Origin: Hungatella sp. UBA5982
GTDB lineage: Bacteria; Bacillota; Clostridia; Lachnospirales; Lachnospiraceae
Assembly (NCBI GenBank): GCA_002429965.1
Contig: DJBG01000066.1
Span: 13,409-20,114, forward strand
DNA: 6,706 nucleotides
Direction: 5' to 3'
Shown one piece after another: positions 1 to 6,182 of the stretch (position 1 is the first letter of the stretch; the number at the start of each line of letters is the position of its first letter). The notes below the pieces were generated by a model. The model ran no database searches. It was not told where the DNA came from and saw only the letters and a program-made list of their open reading frames with translations. A program made the position numbers and the translations under genes.

Positions 1-215
1 ATGGTGACTTTAAAACTGTTTACCAGGGTGTTCCAGTAATATTTTCTGGCGAAAAATTTACCGAAATATGCTAGACTGAAGGAACCATCCTCGGATAGCA
101 CACTCTTATATAATATCAGAATTAAGGGGTAGACTACGAAGATAAGAAAAAGGCCGAGAATCCCCAGTGCCATAGCTACCCAGATATTGAACTTCTTTTC
201 GCCGGCATATCTCAT
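1..215 (-). CDS. ABC importer permease (FbpB/PhnU/AfuB type), N-terminal fragment
   Basis: Only the first 71 codons are in the window; the rest runs off the left edge. The visible protein has a short basic N-terminus (MRYAGEKKF), one strong hydrophobic segment at about residues 11-36 ending in VVYPLILILYKS, and then a polar stretch ending WNTLVNSFKV. A first membrane helix followed by a 'Y..N.L.NS' segment leading into the next helix is usual for the membrane subunit of iron(III)/aminoethylphosphonate-type importers. The start is fixed by its ATG overlapping the stop of the ATPase gene (ATGA, 215-212) and by an AGGAGG site at 229-224, nine bases before it and inside the end of the ATPase gene. 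It should form the transmembrane channel for the ATPase and binding protein encoded just upstream. Full-length relatives are often about 550 residues (two fused permease domains), but some are split, and the window cannot show which this is. Confidence 0.85.
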   Translation of the reverse strand, partial: MRYAGEKKFNIWVAMALGILGLFLIFVVYPLILILYKSVLSEDGSFSLAYFGKFFARKYYWNTLVNSFKVT

Positions 216-229
216 ACCTGATCCCTCCT
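212..229 (-). promoter_or_regulatory. ATGA stop-start overlap with embedded Shine-Dalgarno site
   Basis: On the minus strand the last codons of the ATPase gene contain AGGAGG (229-224) followed by ATCAGGTATGA, so the permease ribosome binding site lies inside the ATPase reading frame and the permease ATG overlaps the ATPase TGA. This arrangement normally couples translation of the two subunits. It also settles the permease start. Confidence 0.8.
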
Positions 230-1312
230 AACCACAAGATTTCTATTTCCGTCTTCGGTATAAATGTTGATCTTTTGAGGCTGTACAGCAAGACGGATTT
301 TAGAGCCATCCGGGATGATATCCCAGATATCGGAATTTTGGATGACTTCGATTTCCTGACCATTTGCAAGGGTAACAAAATAATGGGTGGTAATGCCAAG
401 GAATACACTGCTTTTTACTGTCGCAGGGATGCCTGCGCCGTCTTCCTGGCTGATAATAAATTCTTCGGGGCGAATGGATACCTTGATATTCTGACCGTCT
501 TTCACTTCCTGGCTTAACTGATCCATGGGTACGGTATAATCCTGAATCTGAATGAAAGTCTCACCGTTTTTAACCAATGCTATACCGGACAGGATATTGG
601 ATAAGCCGATAAAGGTGGATACAAACAGGTTTGCGGGACGCTGATAGATGTTCTTAGGTGTATCAATCTGTTGGATAACACCGCCGTTCATGACAGCGAT
701 CCGGTCTGATACGGCCAGAGCCTCCTCCTGGTCATGAGTTACATAAACGGTGGTGATGTCTATCTGCTGCTGGATCCGCTTAATGGCATTTCTCATTTCT
801 ACACGAAGTTTCGCATCCAGGTTTGACAGTGGCTCATCCATCAGGAGAACTTCGGGATGGATGACGATGGCCCGTGCTAAGGCGACACGCTGCTGCTGAC
901 CGCCTGACAGTTTGGCAGGCATACGATTTTTTAAATGGTCGATTTTAACGATTTTTAAGATTTCATCCACCTGGGCATCGATTTGTGATGCAGGTATTTT
1001 TCTGTTTTTCAGTCCAAAGGCCACATTATCCTTGACTGTCATGTGTGGGAAAATGGCATAGTTCTGGAAGACCATACCCATGTTTCGTTTGTTGGTAGGG
1101 ATGTTGTTGATTACTTTCTGGTCCACCTTGATTTCACCGCCCTCGATGCTGTTAAAGCCGATGATCATTCGAAGCAGGGTTGTCTTTCCGCAGCCGGATG
1201 GTCCCAGCAGGGTGAAGAATTCCCCTGGTTTAATATCCAGTGATAATCCATTGATAATGGTATCTTTTCCAAACCGTTTTACTGCATTTTCTATACTGAT
1301 TGCTACTCCCAT
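212..1312 (-). CDS. ABC importer ATPase, FbpC/PotA/PhnT type, with TOBE-like C-terminus
   Basis: A 366-residue cytoplasmic ATPase that would energise the importer formed with the upstream lipoprotein and downstream permease. All nucleotide-binding motifs are intact: Walker A GPSGCGKTT at 37-45, Q-loop Q83 in VFQNYAIFPH, signature LSGGQQQR at 135-142, Walker B VLLMDEP at 155-161, D-loop SNLD at 163-166, and H-loop H193 in VTHDQEEA. The roughly 130 residues after the catalytic domain include SIRPEE (279-284) and FLGITTHYFVTL (304-315), the layout of the TOBE regulatory domain found in the PotA/MalK/FbpC group. Length is normal for that group. The ATG start at 1312 is preceded eight bases away by AGGAGA (1326-1321). 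The gene lies about 96 bp behind the binding-protein gene, separated from it by a hairpin, and overlaps the permease by four bases. Homology alone does not separate iron, aminoethylphosphonate, sugar-phosphate or polyamine ATPases; the AfuA-like binding protein makes polyamines the least likely. Confidence 0.93.
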   Translation of the reverse strand: MGVAISIENAVKRFGKDTIINGLSLDIKPGEFFTLLGPSGCGKTTLLRMIIGFNSIEGGEIKVDQKVINNIPTNKRNMGMVFQNYAIFPHMTVKDNVAFGLKNRKIPASQIDAQVDEILKIVKIDHLKNRMPAKLSGGQQQRVALARAIVIHPEVLLMDEPLSNLDAKLRVEMRNAIKRIQQQIDITTVYVTHDQEEALAVSDRIAVMNGGVIQQIDTPKNIYQRPANLFVSTFIGLSNILSGIALVKNGETFIQIQDYTVPMDQLSQEVKDGQNIKVSIRPEEFIISQEDGAGIPATVKSSVFLGITTHYFVTLANGQEIEVIQNSDIWDIIPDGSKIRLAVQPQKINIYTEDGNRNLVVRRDQV

Positions 1313-1350
1313 AGTTCGTTTCTCCTAGCATATTCCATATTTTTTGGTAC

Positions 1351-1388
1351 AAAAAGACTGCCCCTGACTGAGTCCCAGGCAGTCTTTT
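1351..1388 (-). terminator. Intergenic hairpin with U-tract between binding protein and ATPase
   Basis: Perfect 11-bp arms (AAAAGACTGCC at 1388-1378 and GGCAGTCTTTT at 1362-1352, read on the minus strand) enclose about 15 bases; a few further pairs (TG/CA) can form inside. The minus-strand 3' side ends in five T residues and then GTACC. It sits 21 bases after the binding-protein stop and about 40 before the ATPase start. No clear promoter was found between hairpin and ATPase, so it is more likely a leaky terminator or 3'-end stabiliser that lets the binding protein be made in excess than a full stop. Because the arms begin in A and end in T, it could also act on the other strand. Confidence 0.7.
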
Positions 1389-1408
1389 GTTTTGATTGAT
1401 GCAGTTTA

Positions 1409-2497
1409 TTAATCCATGGAGGTTTCCATGTGCTCACTAAACCGATTGGTGATTTCTAATTTGTTCTCAGCTACCCATCCCTCATCATAGTTATCAAATA
1501 ATTTAATCTCACTTTGAGGTGTCATATAATCAGCCAGAGTAGCATTTTTTCTTAAAGGTCTTACGGTCAGTGTAGAACCGACTGCATTCTGGATCTTCTC
1601 AGACAGCATGTAATCTACAAATTTCTTTGCATTTTCCGGATGTTTGCAGTCTTTTAGAATCTGTACGGATTCACCGGGGAAGATGGCTCCTTCTACCGGG
1701 AATACAACTTCTACTGCGGCACCTTCCTTGACATAGTTAGCAGCAGGATCTTCCCAGGTTAAGCCAACCACATATTCGCCCTCAGCCACGCCTTTATATA
1801 CCTGGCTGGAGCTGTTGCTCATCTTACCGTCTAAGTTGGCGATGAACTTGTCTACATAAGCCCACGCTTCGTCTGAAAGGGGATCGCCGTCTTTGCCCAT
1901 TCCGTAAAGCATAGCCAGCAATGACTGGAATGCGGAACTGGAGTTTACGGGATCGCCAAATGCGATTTTTCCTTTTAATTCCGGATTTAATAAATCTTCG
2001 AATCCATCGATCTTCATATCGCCTTTTAAGTCTTTGTTTACGATCATAACGGTAGGATCTGCAAATGCAGGGGTAAAGTAACCGGTGGTATTTTTGAAGG
2101 CATCGATCATATTGCCATCTTCAGATGATACGTATTCCATGAACAGGTCTTTGGATGCGGATAACATGGTCTGGTCAGCAACCCAGAAGATATCGCCAAG
2201 AGGATTGGCTTTTTCTGACTGTGCTCTCTTTAAAAGCTCTCCGGTGCCGGCGACTACCACCTCGACTTTAATGCCGGTGTCTTTTTCAAGTTCCGGAATC
2301 ACGGCATTGTTTAAGGATTCACCGCGGGCAGTATAAACGACCAAAACCGGATCTTCCTCCCCTGGTGTCTGAGCGGCGGCTTCGGTTTTACCGGTATCTG
2401 CCGTTGTGTTATTATCTGCCTGTTTCCCTGAGCTGCAGCCGGTGGCTGCCAGTGCCATGGCTAATAAGACTGCTGAAATTTTTACTGTTTTTTTCAT
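1409..2497 (-). CDS. Extracellular solute-binding lipoprotein, AfuA/FbpA/PhnS type (family 1)
   Basis: A 362-residue binding protein for the importer encoded just downstream. It starts with a lipoprotein signal: KK at 2-3, a hydrophobic core at about 7-18 and AATGCSS, so C21 would be lipidated and anchor it to the outer face of the membrane. A low-complexity T/A/E-rich linker (about 25-49) follows. The mature domain begins PVLVVYTARGE (50-60), the usual first strand of this family, and carries GDPVNSSSAF (181-190), GLTWEDPAANYV (245-256) and a C-terminal helix with KFVDYMLSE (292-300). The ATG has a strong GGGAGGAG site (2513-2506) eight bases upstream. The closest characterised groups bind ferric iron (FbpA), 2-aminoethylphosphonate (PhnS) or hexose phosphates (AfuA). 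The adjacent YY pair of FbpA iron ligands is not seen in the second lobe, which argues mildly against iron; the solute remains open. It has its own promoter at about 2575-2547 and a hairpin after the stop. Confidence 0.92.
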   Translation of the reverse strand: MKKTVKISAVLLAMALAATGCSSGKQADNNTTADTGKTEAAAQTPGEEDPVLVVYTARGESLNNAVIPELEKDTGIKVEVVVAGTGELLKRAQSEKANPLGDIFWVADQTMLSASKDLFMEYVSSEDGNMIDAFKNTTGYFTPAFADPTVMIVNKDLKGDMKIDGFEDLLNPELKGKIAFGDPVNSSSAFQSLLAMLYGMGKDGDPLSDEAWAYVDKFIANLDGKMSNSSSQVYKGVAEGEYVVGLTWEDPAANYVKEGAAVEVVFPVEGAIFPGESVQILKDCKHPENAKKFVDYMLSEKIQNAVGSTLTVRPLRKNATLADYMTPQSEIKLFDNYDEGWVAENKLEITNRFSEHMETSMD

Positions 2498-2546
2498 GTG
2501 ATTCTCTCCTCCCTATGGGTGTTTCACTGGTTTATCTGATAGTTAC

Positions 2547-2575
2547 ATTTTAGCTGTGGGGGCTGGAAATGTAAA
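2547..2575 (-). promoter_or_regulatory. Sigma-A-type promoter of the binding-protein/importer operon
   Basis: On the minus strand TTTACA (2575-2570, one mismatch to TTGACA) and TAAAAT (2552-2547, one mismatch to TATAAT) are separated by exactly 17 bp. Transcription would start near 2540 and leave a leader of about 40 bases before the ATG at 2497, containing the GGGAGGAG site. There is no extended -10 TG. Confidence 0.6.
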
Positions 2576-2595
2576 TCCGACAATATCACACAAAG

Positions 2596-2608
2596 GTGTA
2601 AAATACAC
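2596..2608. promoter_or_regulatory. Small palindrome GTGTA-AAA-TACAC, possible operator
   Basis: A perfect 5-bp inverted repeat with a 3-bp spacer, centred about 62 bp upstream of the predicted importer transcription start. That is a typical position for an activator contacting RNA polymerase from upstream. It is short and AT-rich and could be chance; no known regulator consensus (for example catabolite-responsive elements) matches it. Confidence 0.25.
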
Positions 2609-2671
2609 AACATATGTATGATTGTTGGCTACATTCAGCCTCTAAGGAGCAGTGGGTCAATCCAATTCAGC

Positions 2672-2868
2672 GGCCTTAAAAAAGAGATAGAAGTACCTGT
2701 AACGGTCAAATAAATGAGACGGTTTCCCGGAGGAGATATCTTTGCCATAGTTGATTGCTGTAAAGTCTCAATTAATCCGGAAATATCTGACGGAATTGAT
2801 TGACTAGCTCTGTTTTTTAAAGTAAGATATCTCCATCATTGACAAAATGTAACATATTTTTTAAGGCC
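2672..2868. repeat. 197-bp nested inverted-repeat block (possible small mobile element or structured RNA)
   Basis: Three nested repeat pairs share one centre region. Outer: GGCCTTAAAAAA (2672-2683) with TTTTTTAAGGCC (2857-2868), 12 of 12. Middle: GGAGATATCTT (2732-2742) with AAGATATCTCC (2824-2834), 11 of 11. Inner: AGTC..AATTAATCCG (2764-2779) with CGGAATTGATTGACT (2791-2805), 14 pairs with two bulges, one G-T pair and an 11-base loop. The left arm also has a side hairpin, AACGGTC (2701-2707) with GACGGTT (2718-2724), six of seven pairs. The left arm is about 25 bases longer than the right between the outer and middle pairs. No target-site duplication and no reading frame are seen. It could be a MITE-like element, a structured non-coding RNA or a palindromic control region; the sequence does not decide. 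Confidence 0.6.
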
Positions 2869-2918
2869 CAAAAGATTGTTATGTTATTGTCTGGTAAATA
2901 TCGCTTTCACTAATTCTT

Positions 2919-2936
2919 AAAGGAGATAAAAACGTG
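2919..2936 (+). promoter_or_regulatory. Ribosome binding site that fixes a GTG start
   Basis: AAAGGAG (2919-2925) lies eight bases before GTG at 2934. The next in-frame ATG (codon 11) lies inside the first membrane segment and would delete the basic N-terminus, so the GTG start is preferred. Confidence 0.8.
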
Positions 2937-4505
2937 AGCATTAAGAAACTTATCTACAACACTATGGCCTGCCTCGCTCTTCTAAGCATTTTAAGTACTG
3001 GCCTGATGTTTCTGTTTTTGGATCAAAACCAAAGCAACGGAAAGATTGTAAATTATTGCGGTGTTGTCAGAGGTGCAACACAGCGCATTATGAAGCTCCA
3101 TTTGCTTGATCAGCCAGTGGAAGAGCAGATCGCTAAGGTAGAGAAGGCAATGGATGGAATCATTGCAGGCGACAAAGAGCTTGGGCTTCCAGTGCCAAGA
3201 GACAAAGAACTGGTTACACAGATGCAGGAGATCCGTACATATTGGAAAGATCAGGTTATGCCTCTTTTAAACGATGGACAGAATGAAAAGCTGTTGGAAA
3301 ACAGTGAGGAGCTTTTTAACAAAAGCAATGCCGCTGTTTCCCAGGCTGAAAAGTACTCTGCCCAGGGAATTACAAAGCTTAAGGCTATAAGCGCCATCAC
3401 ATTGGTAATCAATCTGATCTCCATTTACTTTATTCTGATGATTATCCGCAGAAAGATCCTGATTCCGGTAAAAACCCTGGAAAATGGAATGGAGCGCCTG
3501 TCACAGGGAGATTTACAGGGCGAGATCGATTATACGTCAACGAATGAGCTGGGGATGCTGGCAAACAGCATGAGGACGTCTATTAATAATTTGTCCGATT
3601 ATATTTCCCGCATTGGAAATTCCATGAAGCAGATGGAACAGGGGAATTTTGACCTGCCCTCCCAGCAGTATATTGGAGATTTTACCAATATCGGGCATTC
3701 CATTGAAAAGTTTTCGGCACAGATATCAGAAACCCTGGGTCAGCTGCACCAGACCTCTGAACAGGTATCTTCAGGTGCAGAGCATGTTGCGTCAAGTTCT
3801 CAGCTTCTGGCGATGGGAGCGGCTGAGCAGAACGGCGCAATTGATAATCTGTCTCATGCGGTGGAAACGATTGTAACGAAAATAGACTATACAACGGAAA
3901 ACGCCAGTATTTTTAACAGCAAAGCCCAAACAATGGGCGTGAGCCTTGATGAGAGCGAGCAGCAGATGCGGCTCCTGCTTCAGGCAATGGAGGCTATCCA
4001 GAGAAATTCAGAGGAAATCATAAAAATTAATAAAACAATTGAGGACATAGCATTCCAAACCAATATTTTGGCATTAAATGCGGCTGTAGAAGCAGCGAGA
4101 GCAGGTGACGCCGGTAAGGGTTTTGCCGTAGTGGCAGATGAAGTCAGGAATCTGGCGGCAAAGAGTGCGCTGGCAGCAAAAAACACTTCGGAACTCATTG
4201 ACGTTTCTGTCAGATCGGTTGAATCAGGCAAAGACTTGACGGATTCCATGGCCAGGATACTAAACACTGTTTTAATGGATGCCAGGGAGATTGCAGCAGG
4301 CATCGGGGAGATCCAGTCGGCCTCTCAAGAGCAGAGCCTTTCTGTTTCCCACATCATCGACAGTGTGGACAAGATTTCCGCTGTGGTTCAGTCCAACTCA
4401 GCAACCGCCCAGGAGAGCGCCGCTGCAAGCGAAGAGCTGTCCGCACAGGCAAAGGTACTCAGCGGTCTGGCAAATCAGTTTACCTTAAAGAAAATGAATT
4501 TATAA
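2934..4505 (+). CDS. Methyl-accepting chemotaxis protein with short NIT/PilJ-like sensor
   Basis: A 523-residue membrane chemoreceptor that should control the CheA kinase through CheW and so bias flagellar rotation. Order of parts: basic N-terminus, membrane helix about 9-29, extracytoplasmic helical sensor about 30-150, membrane helix about 152-172, HAMP about 173-224 (with P178 and NELGMLANS at 204-212), a second HAMP-like segment about 226-262 (MEQGNFDLP), then the long signalling coiled coil. The hairpin tip is textbook: [20 protein letters not shown] (372-391) and [15 protein letters not shown] (394-408). Candidate methylation sites lie in [13 protein letters not shown] (493-505). The C-terminus (LKKMNL) has no CheR-tethering pentapeptide. 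In the sensor, [19 protein letters not shown] (40-58) resembles the first helix of PilJ/NarX-like four-helix sensors; the ligand is unknown. It is divergent from the first importer and followed by its own terminator, so it is probably monocistronic. Confidence 0.93.
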   Translation: MSIKKLIYNTMACLALLSILSTGLMFLFLDQNQSNGKIVNYCGVVRGATQRIMKLHLLDQPVEEQIAKVEKAMDGIIAGDKELGLPVPRDKELVTQMQEIRTYWKDQVMPLLNDGQNEKLLENSEELFNKSNAAVSQAEKYSAQGITKLKAISAITLVINLISIYFILMIIRRKILIPVKTLENGMERLSQGDLQGEIDYTSTNELGMLANSMRTSINNLSDYISRIGNSMKQMEQGNFDLPSQQYIGDFTNIGHSIEKFSAQISETLGQLHQTSEQVSSGAEHVASSSQLLAMGAAEQNGAIDNLSHAVETIVTKIDYTTENASIFNSKAQTMGVSLDESEQQMRLLLQAMEAIQRNSEEIIKINKTIEDIAFQTNILALNAAVEAARAGDAGKGFAVVADEVRNLAAKSALAAKNTSELIDVSVRSVESGKDLTDSMARILNTVLMDAREIAAGIGEIQSASQEQSLSVSHIIDSVDKISAVVQSNSATAQESAAASEELSAQAKVLSGLANQFTLKKMNL

Positions 4506-4512
4506 CCAAAAG

Positions 4513-4559
4513 AAATCCGTCCTGCTGACTGGAAACCAGCAGAACGGATTTTATTTATT
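4513..4559 (+). terminator. Intrinsic terminator of the chemoreceptor gene
   Basis: Starting eight bases after the TAA stop, AAATCCGT-C-CTGCTG (4513-4527) pairs with CAGCAG-A-ACGGATTT (4537-4551): 14 pairs with one C-A mismatch and a 9-base loop. The T-rich tail TTATTTATT follows directly. Confidence 0.85.
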
Positions 4560-4615
4560 GGTATTATTTTCTGAACCGAATTGAAGAGCCTGTCAGCGGC
4601 AAGGAGCAGGGTAAG

Positions 4616-4650
4616 AAAAAAGCCGCAGGAAATGGAACATATCCTGCGGC
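4616..4650 (-). terminator. Intrinsic terminator of the second importer operon
   Basis: On the minus strand GCCGCAGGA (4650-4642) and TCCTGCGGC (4630-4622) form a perfect GC-rich 9-bp stem with an 11-base loop, followed at once by TTTTTTCTT (4621-4613). It lies 33 bases beyond the permease stop. With the chemoreceptor terminator it insulates the two converging units. Confidence 0.9.
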
Positions 4651-4683
4651 AAATCTCAGAAGCTGATAATATCGTTTAGGAGG

Positions 4684-5421
4684 TTACCTTGTACCCCTGC
4701 ACAAAGCCCCCTGAATTCCATCCAATATCCAGAACAATGCTGCTCCTACCACCGACATGATGACAATGCCGCCGTACATCTGAATATAGTTAATCCTGGA
4801 CCATGCATCCAGAATGTAGTAGCCCATTCCCCAGCGGGTTCCATAGGCTTCTACAATTAAAAGGATAGCTAAGGATGTTCCTGTCCCGATCCGTATGCTG
4901 GTGAACAGCTCCGGCAGTACCGCAGGCAGGGTAATATCCTTTAAGATACTTCTTTTATGGGCGCCTGCGCTTTTTGCCACATAATAAATTCCCTGATCAA
5001 TATGCTCCGCCGCATCGCGGACAGCGACAATGATCTGGAATACCGTGGTCAGGACAATGATGAGTATTTTAGAGCCATTGCCAAGTCCTAAAAGCAGCAT
5101 ACAGACCGGAAGCAGCGCTGTTTTGGGAACCGGGTAGGAAAAGTACACCAGAGGGTGAAGGATGCGGTTTGCAATGGCAGAGGAGGCCATGACAATTCCT
5201 ACAGGAATGCCGATGAGAAGGGCAATGGACAAGCCTGCCGCCACACGGCCTAAGCTGGCTCCTATATGAAGCCAAAGCCTTCCGTTTACCACCTGGCTGT
5301 ATTTACCGTACACCGTTAGAGGCCCTGGAAGCACCGGAGTGGACAAAAAGGCAGCCAGAAGGAACCAGAACAGATTTACAAGCAGAAAACCTTTTATAAA
5401 GACCCACATTTTTTTTCTCAT
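4684..5421 (-). CDS. ABC importer permease, NitT/TauT type (SsuC/TauC/ThiX-like)
   Basis: A 245-residue integral membrane protein. Hydrophobic segments are at about 8-28, 60-80, 102-134 (probably two helices), 182-193 and 216-236, matching the usual six-helix permease of this family. The conserved cytoplasmic coupling loop that docks on the ATPase is present: AKSAGAHKRSILKDITLP (149-166) has the invariant glycine (G153) and the I.LP ending at the expected nine-residue spacing. The ATG at 5421 overlaps the ATPase TGA by four bases (ATGA). Its Shine-Dalgarno site AAGGCGG is weak, so translation probably depends on coupling to the ATPase gene. It is the last gene of the operon, before a strong terminator. 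Family members carry sulfonates, taurine, nitrate or thiamine-precursor pyrimidines; the permease alone does not indicate which. Confidence 0.92.
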   Translation of the reverse strand: MRKKMWVFIKGFLLVNLFWFLLAAFLSTPVLPGPLTVYGKYSQVVNGRLWLHIGASLGRVAAGLSIALLIGIPVGIVMASSAIANRILHPLVYFSYPVPKTALLPVCMLLLGLGNGSKILIIVLTTVFQIIVAVRDAAEHIDQGIYYVAKSAGAHKRSILKDITLPAVLPELFTSIRIGTGTSLAILLIVEAYGTRWGMGYYILDAWSRINYIQMYGGIVIMSVVGAALFWILDGIQGALCRGTR

Positions 5422-6155
5422 ATTTCATCCGCCTTTATGATATTCTCCGTGATCTGCTGTTCCAGTAACCGATAGGCTGCTTCTGAGGGACTCTTTACGC
5501 CTTGCCATGGGTTATCACTGAAAAAATCGAAGAGACCGCCTCGTTTCATAACTGCGATTTTATGGGCAAGGTAAAGGGCGTCTTCCACCCGGTGAGTGAC
5601 AATGATTGTGGTGGGCTCTTTTTCCTTCCAGATCCGCAAAAACAGCTCCCTTGCCGCCAAGGCTGCCGCAATATCCAGAGCAGCGAAAGGCTCATCCATC
5701 AAAAGGAGTTCCGGATTCATCAGAAACGCCCTTGCGAGAGCCACACGCTGCGCCTGACCGCCGCTTAACGTGCCTGGATAACGATCTAAAAGCCCGTCAA
5801 TCCCCAGTTCTTTGCACAGGCTGGTAAGCTGTACTTCCATGTTACTGGTATTATCCCGGATCTTGGCCGTAAACAGGCAGTTTTCCTTAACTGTCTTCCA
5901 GGGCAGAAGTCCGTAGTTCTGCGGGATCAGCCCGATAGAGCACGTTTTGGGGTCAAGTCCGGTTCCGTCCAGGGTGATGGAACCCGCATAAGGCAGAATG
6001 CCTGCCAGGGCATGAACCAAGGTGGATTTTCCGCAGCCGGAGGGACCTGCGACAGCCAGAACCGTTCCGGTCTCCAACTGCCAGGAGATCTGGTCAATTA
6101 CCCTATGTGTCCCGCCTTTCCCATATGTGACAGAGATATCTTTTACTTCCAGCAT
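5418..6155 (-). CDS. ABC importer ATPase, NitT/TauT type (SsuB/TauB/ThiZ-like)
   Basis: A 245-residue single-domain ATPase, the usual length for this group and without the TOBE extension of the ATPase at the left of the window. Motifs: Walker A GPSGCGKST (37-45), Q-loop Q79 in LIPQNYGLLPW, signature LSGGQAQR (130-137), Walker B ELLLMDEP (149-156), D-loop AALD (158-161), and H-loop H188 in IVTHRVEDAL. The residue after the catalytic histidine is arginine where aspartate is common (THD..EA); the motif is otherwise intact and the protein should be active. The ATG is preceded by GGAGGT (6167-6162), six bases upstream. The gene is 27 bp behind the binding-protein gene and overlaps the permease by ATGA, so the three form one operon. 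It supplies energy on the inner face of the membrane. Confidence 0.93.
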   Translation of the reverse strand: MLEVKDISVTYGKGGTHRVIDQISWQLETGTVLAVAGPSGCGKSTLVHALAGILPYAGSITLDGTGLDPKTCSIGLIPQNYGLLPWKTVKENCLFTAKIRDNTSNMEVQLTSLCKELGIDGLLDRYPGTLSGGQAQRVALARAFLMNPELLLMDEPFAALDIAAALAARELFLRIWKEKEPTTIIVTHRVEDALYLAHKIAVMKRGGLFDFFSDNPWQGVKSPSEAAYRLLEQQITENIIKADEI

Positions 6156-6182
6156 CTGGCTACCTCCGTTCTTCTTGGGTTT

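Larger units (their letters stand above)
2498..2933. other. 436-bp divergent intergenic region
   Basis: This gap between the divergent binding-protein and chemoreceptor genes holds no convincing reading frame. From left to right it has the binding-protein ribosome binding site, a minus-strand promoter, a small GTGTA/TACAC palindrome, a 197-bp block of nested inverted repeats (2672-2868) and the chemoreceptor ribosome binding site. A perfect TTGACA at 2839-2844 points toward the chemoreceptor but has no good -10 box at 16-18 bp (TTAAGG or TAAGGC), so the chemoreceptor promoter is unassigned. No flagellar-type (sigma-D) TAAA-N15-CCGATAT promoter was found. No known riboswitch was recognised by eye. 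Confidence 0.7.

Noticed and set aside
2610..2617. ACATATGT palindrome as an operator
   Set aside because: An 8-bp AT-rich palindrome is expected by chance in such DNA, and it is not placed relative to any supported promoter.
2711..2740. TAAA followed by a GC-rich stretch as a flagellar sigma-factor promoter for the chemoreceptor
   Set aside because: At the required 15-bp spacing the sequence is GAGGAGAT rather than CCGATAT, and the site is over 190 bp from the start codon.
2839..2867. Perfect TTGACA as the -35 box of a chemoreceptor promoter
   Set aside because: At 16-18 bp downstream the hexamers are TTAAGG, TAAGGC and AAGGCC, which do not resemble TATAAT; it also lies within the inverted-repeat block. 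Left unassigned.
2672..2868. Known c-di-GMP or other riboswitch ahead of the chemoreceptor
   Set aside because: None of the conserved aptamer cores I know could be matched by eye, and there is no terminator-like expression platform before the GTG start.
3980..4303. Antisense open frame of 107 codons inside the chemoreceptor gene
   Set aside because: It mirrors the highly conserved signalling hairpin, has no ribosome binding site and encodes nothing recognisable; a shadow of the real gene.
4676..4690. Plus-strand TTAGGAGGT followed by TTG, as the start of a small gene
   Set aside because: No sizeable frame follows on the plus strand, and the site overlaps the end of the permease gene on the other strand.
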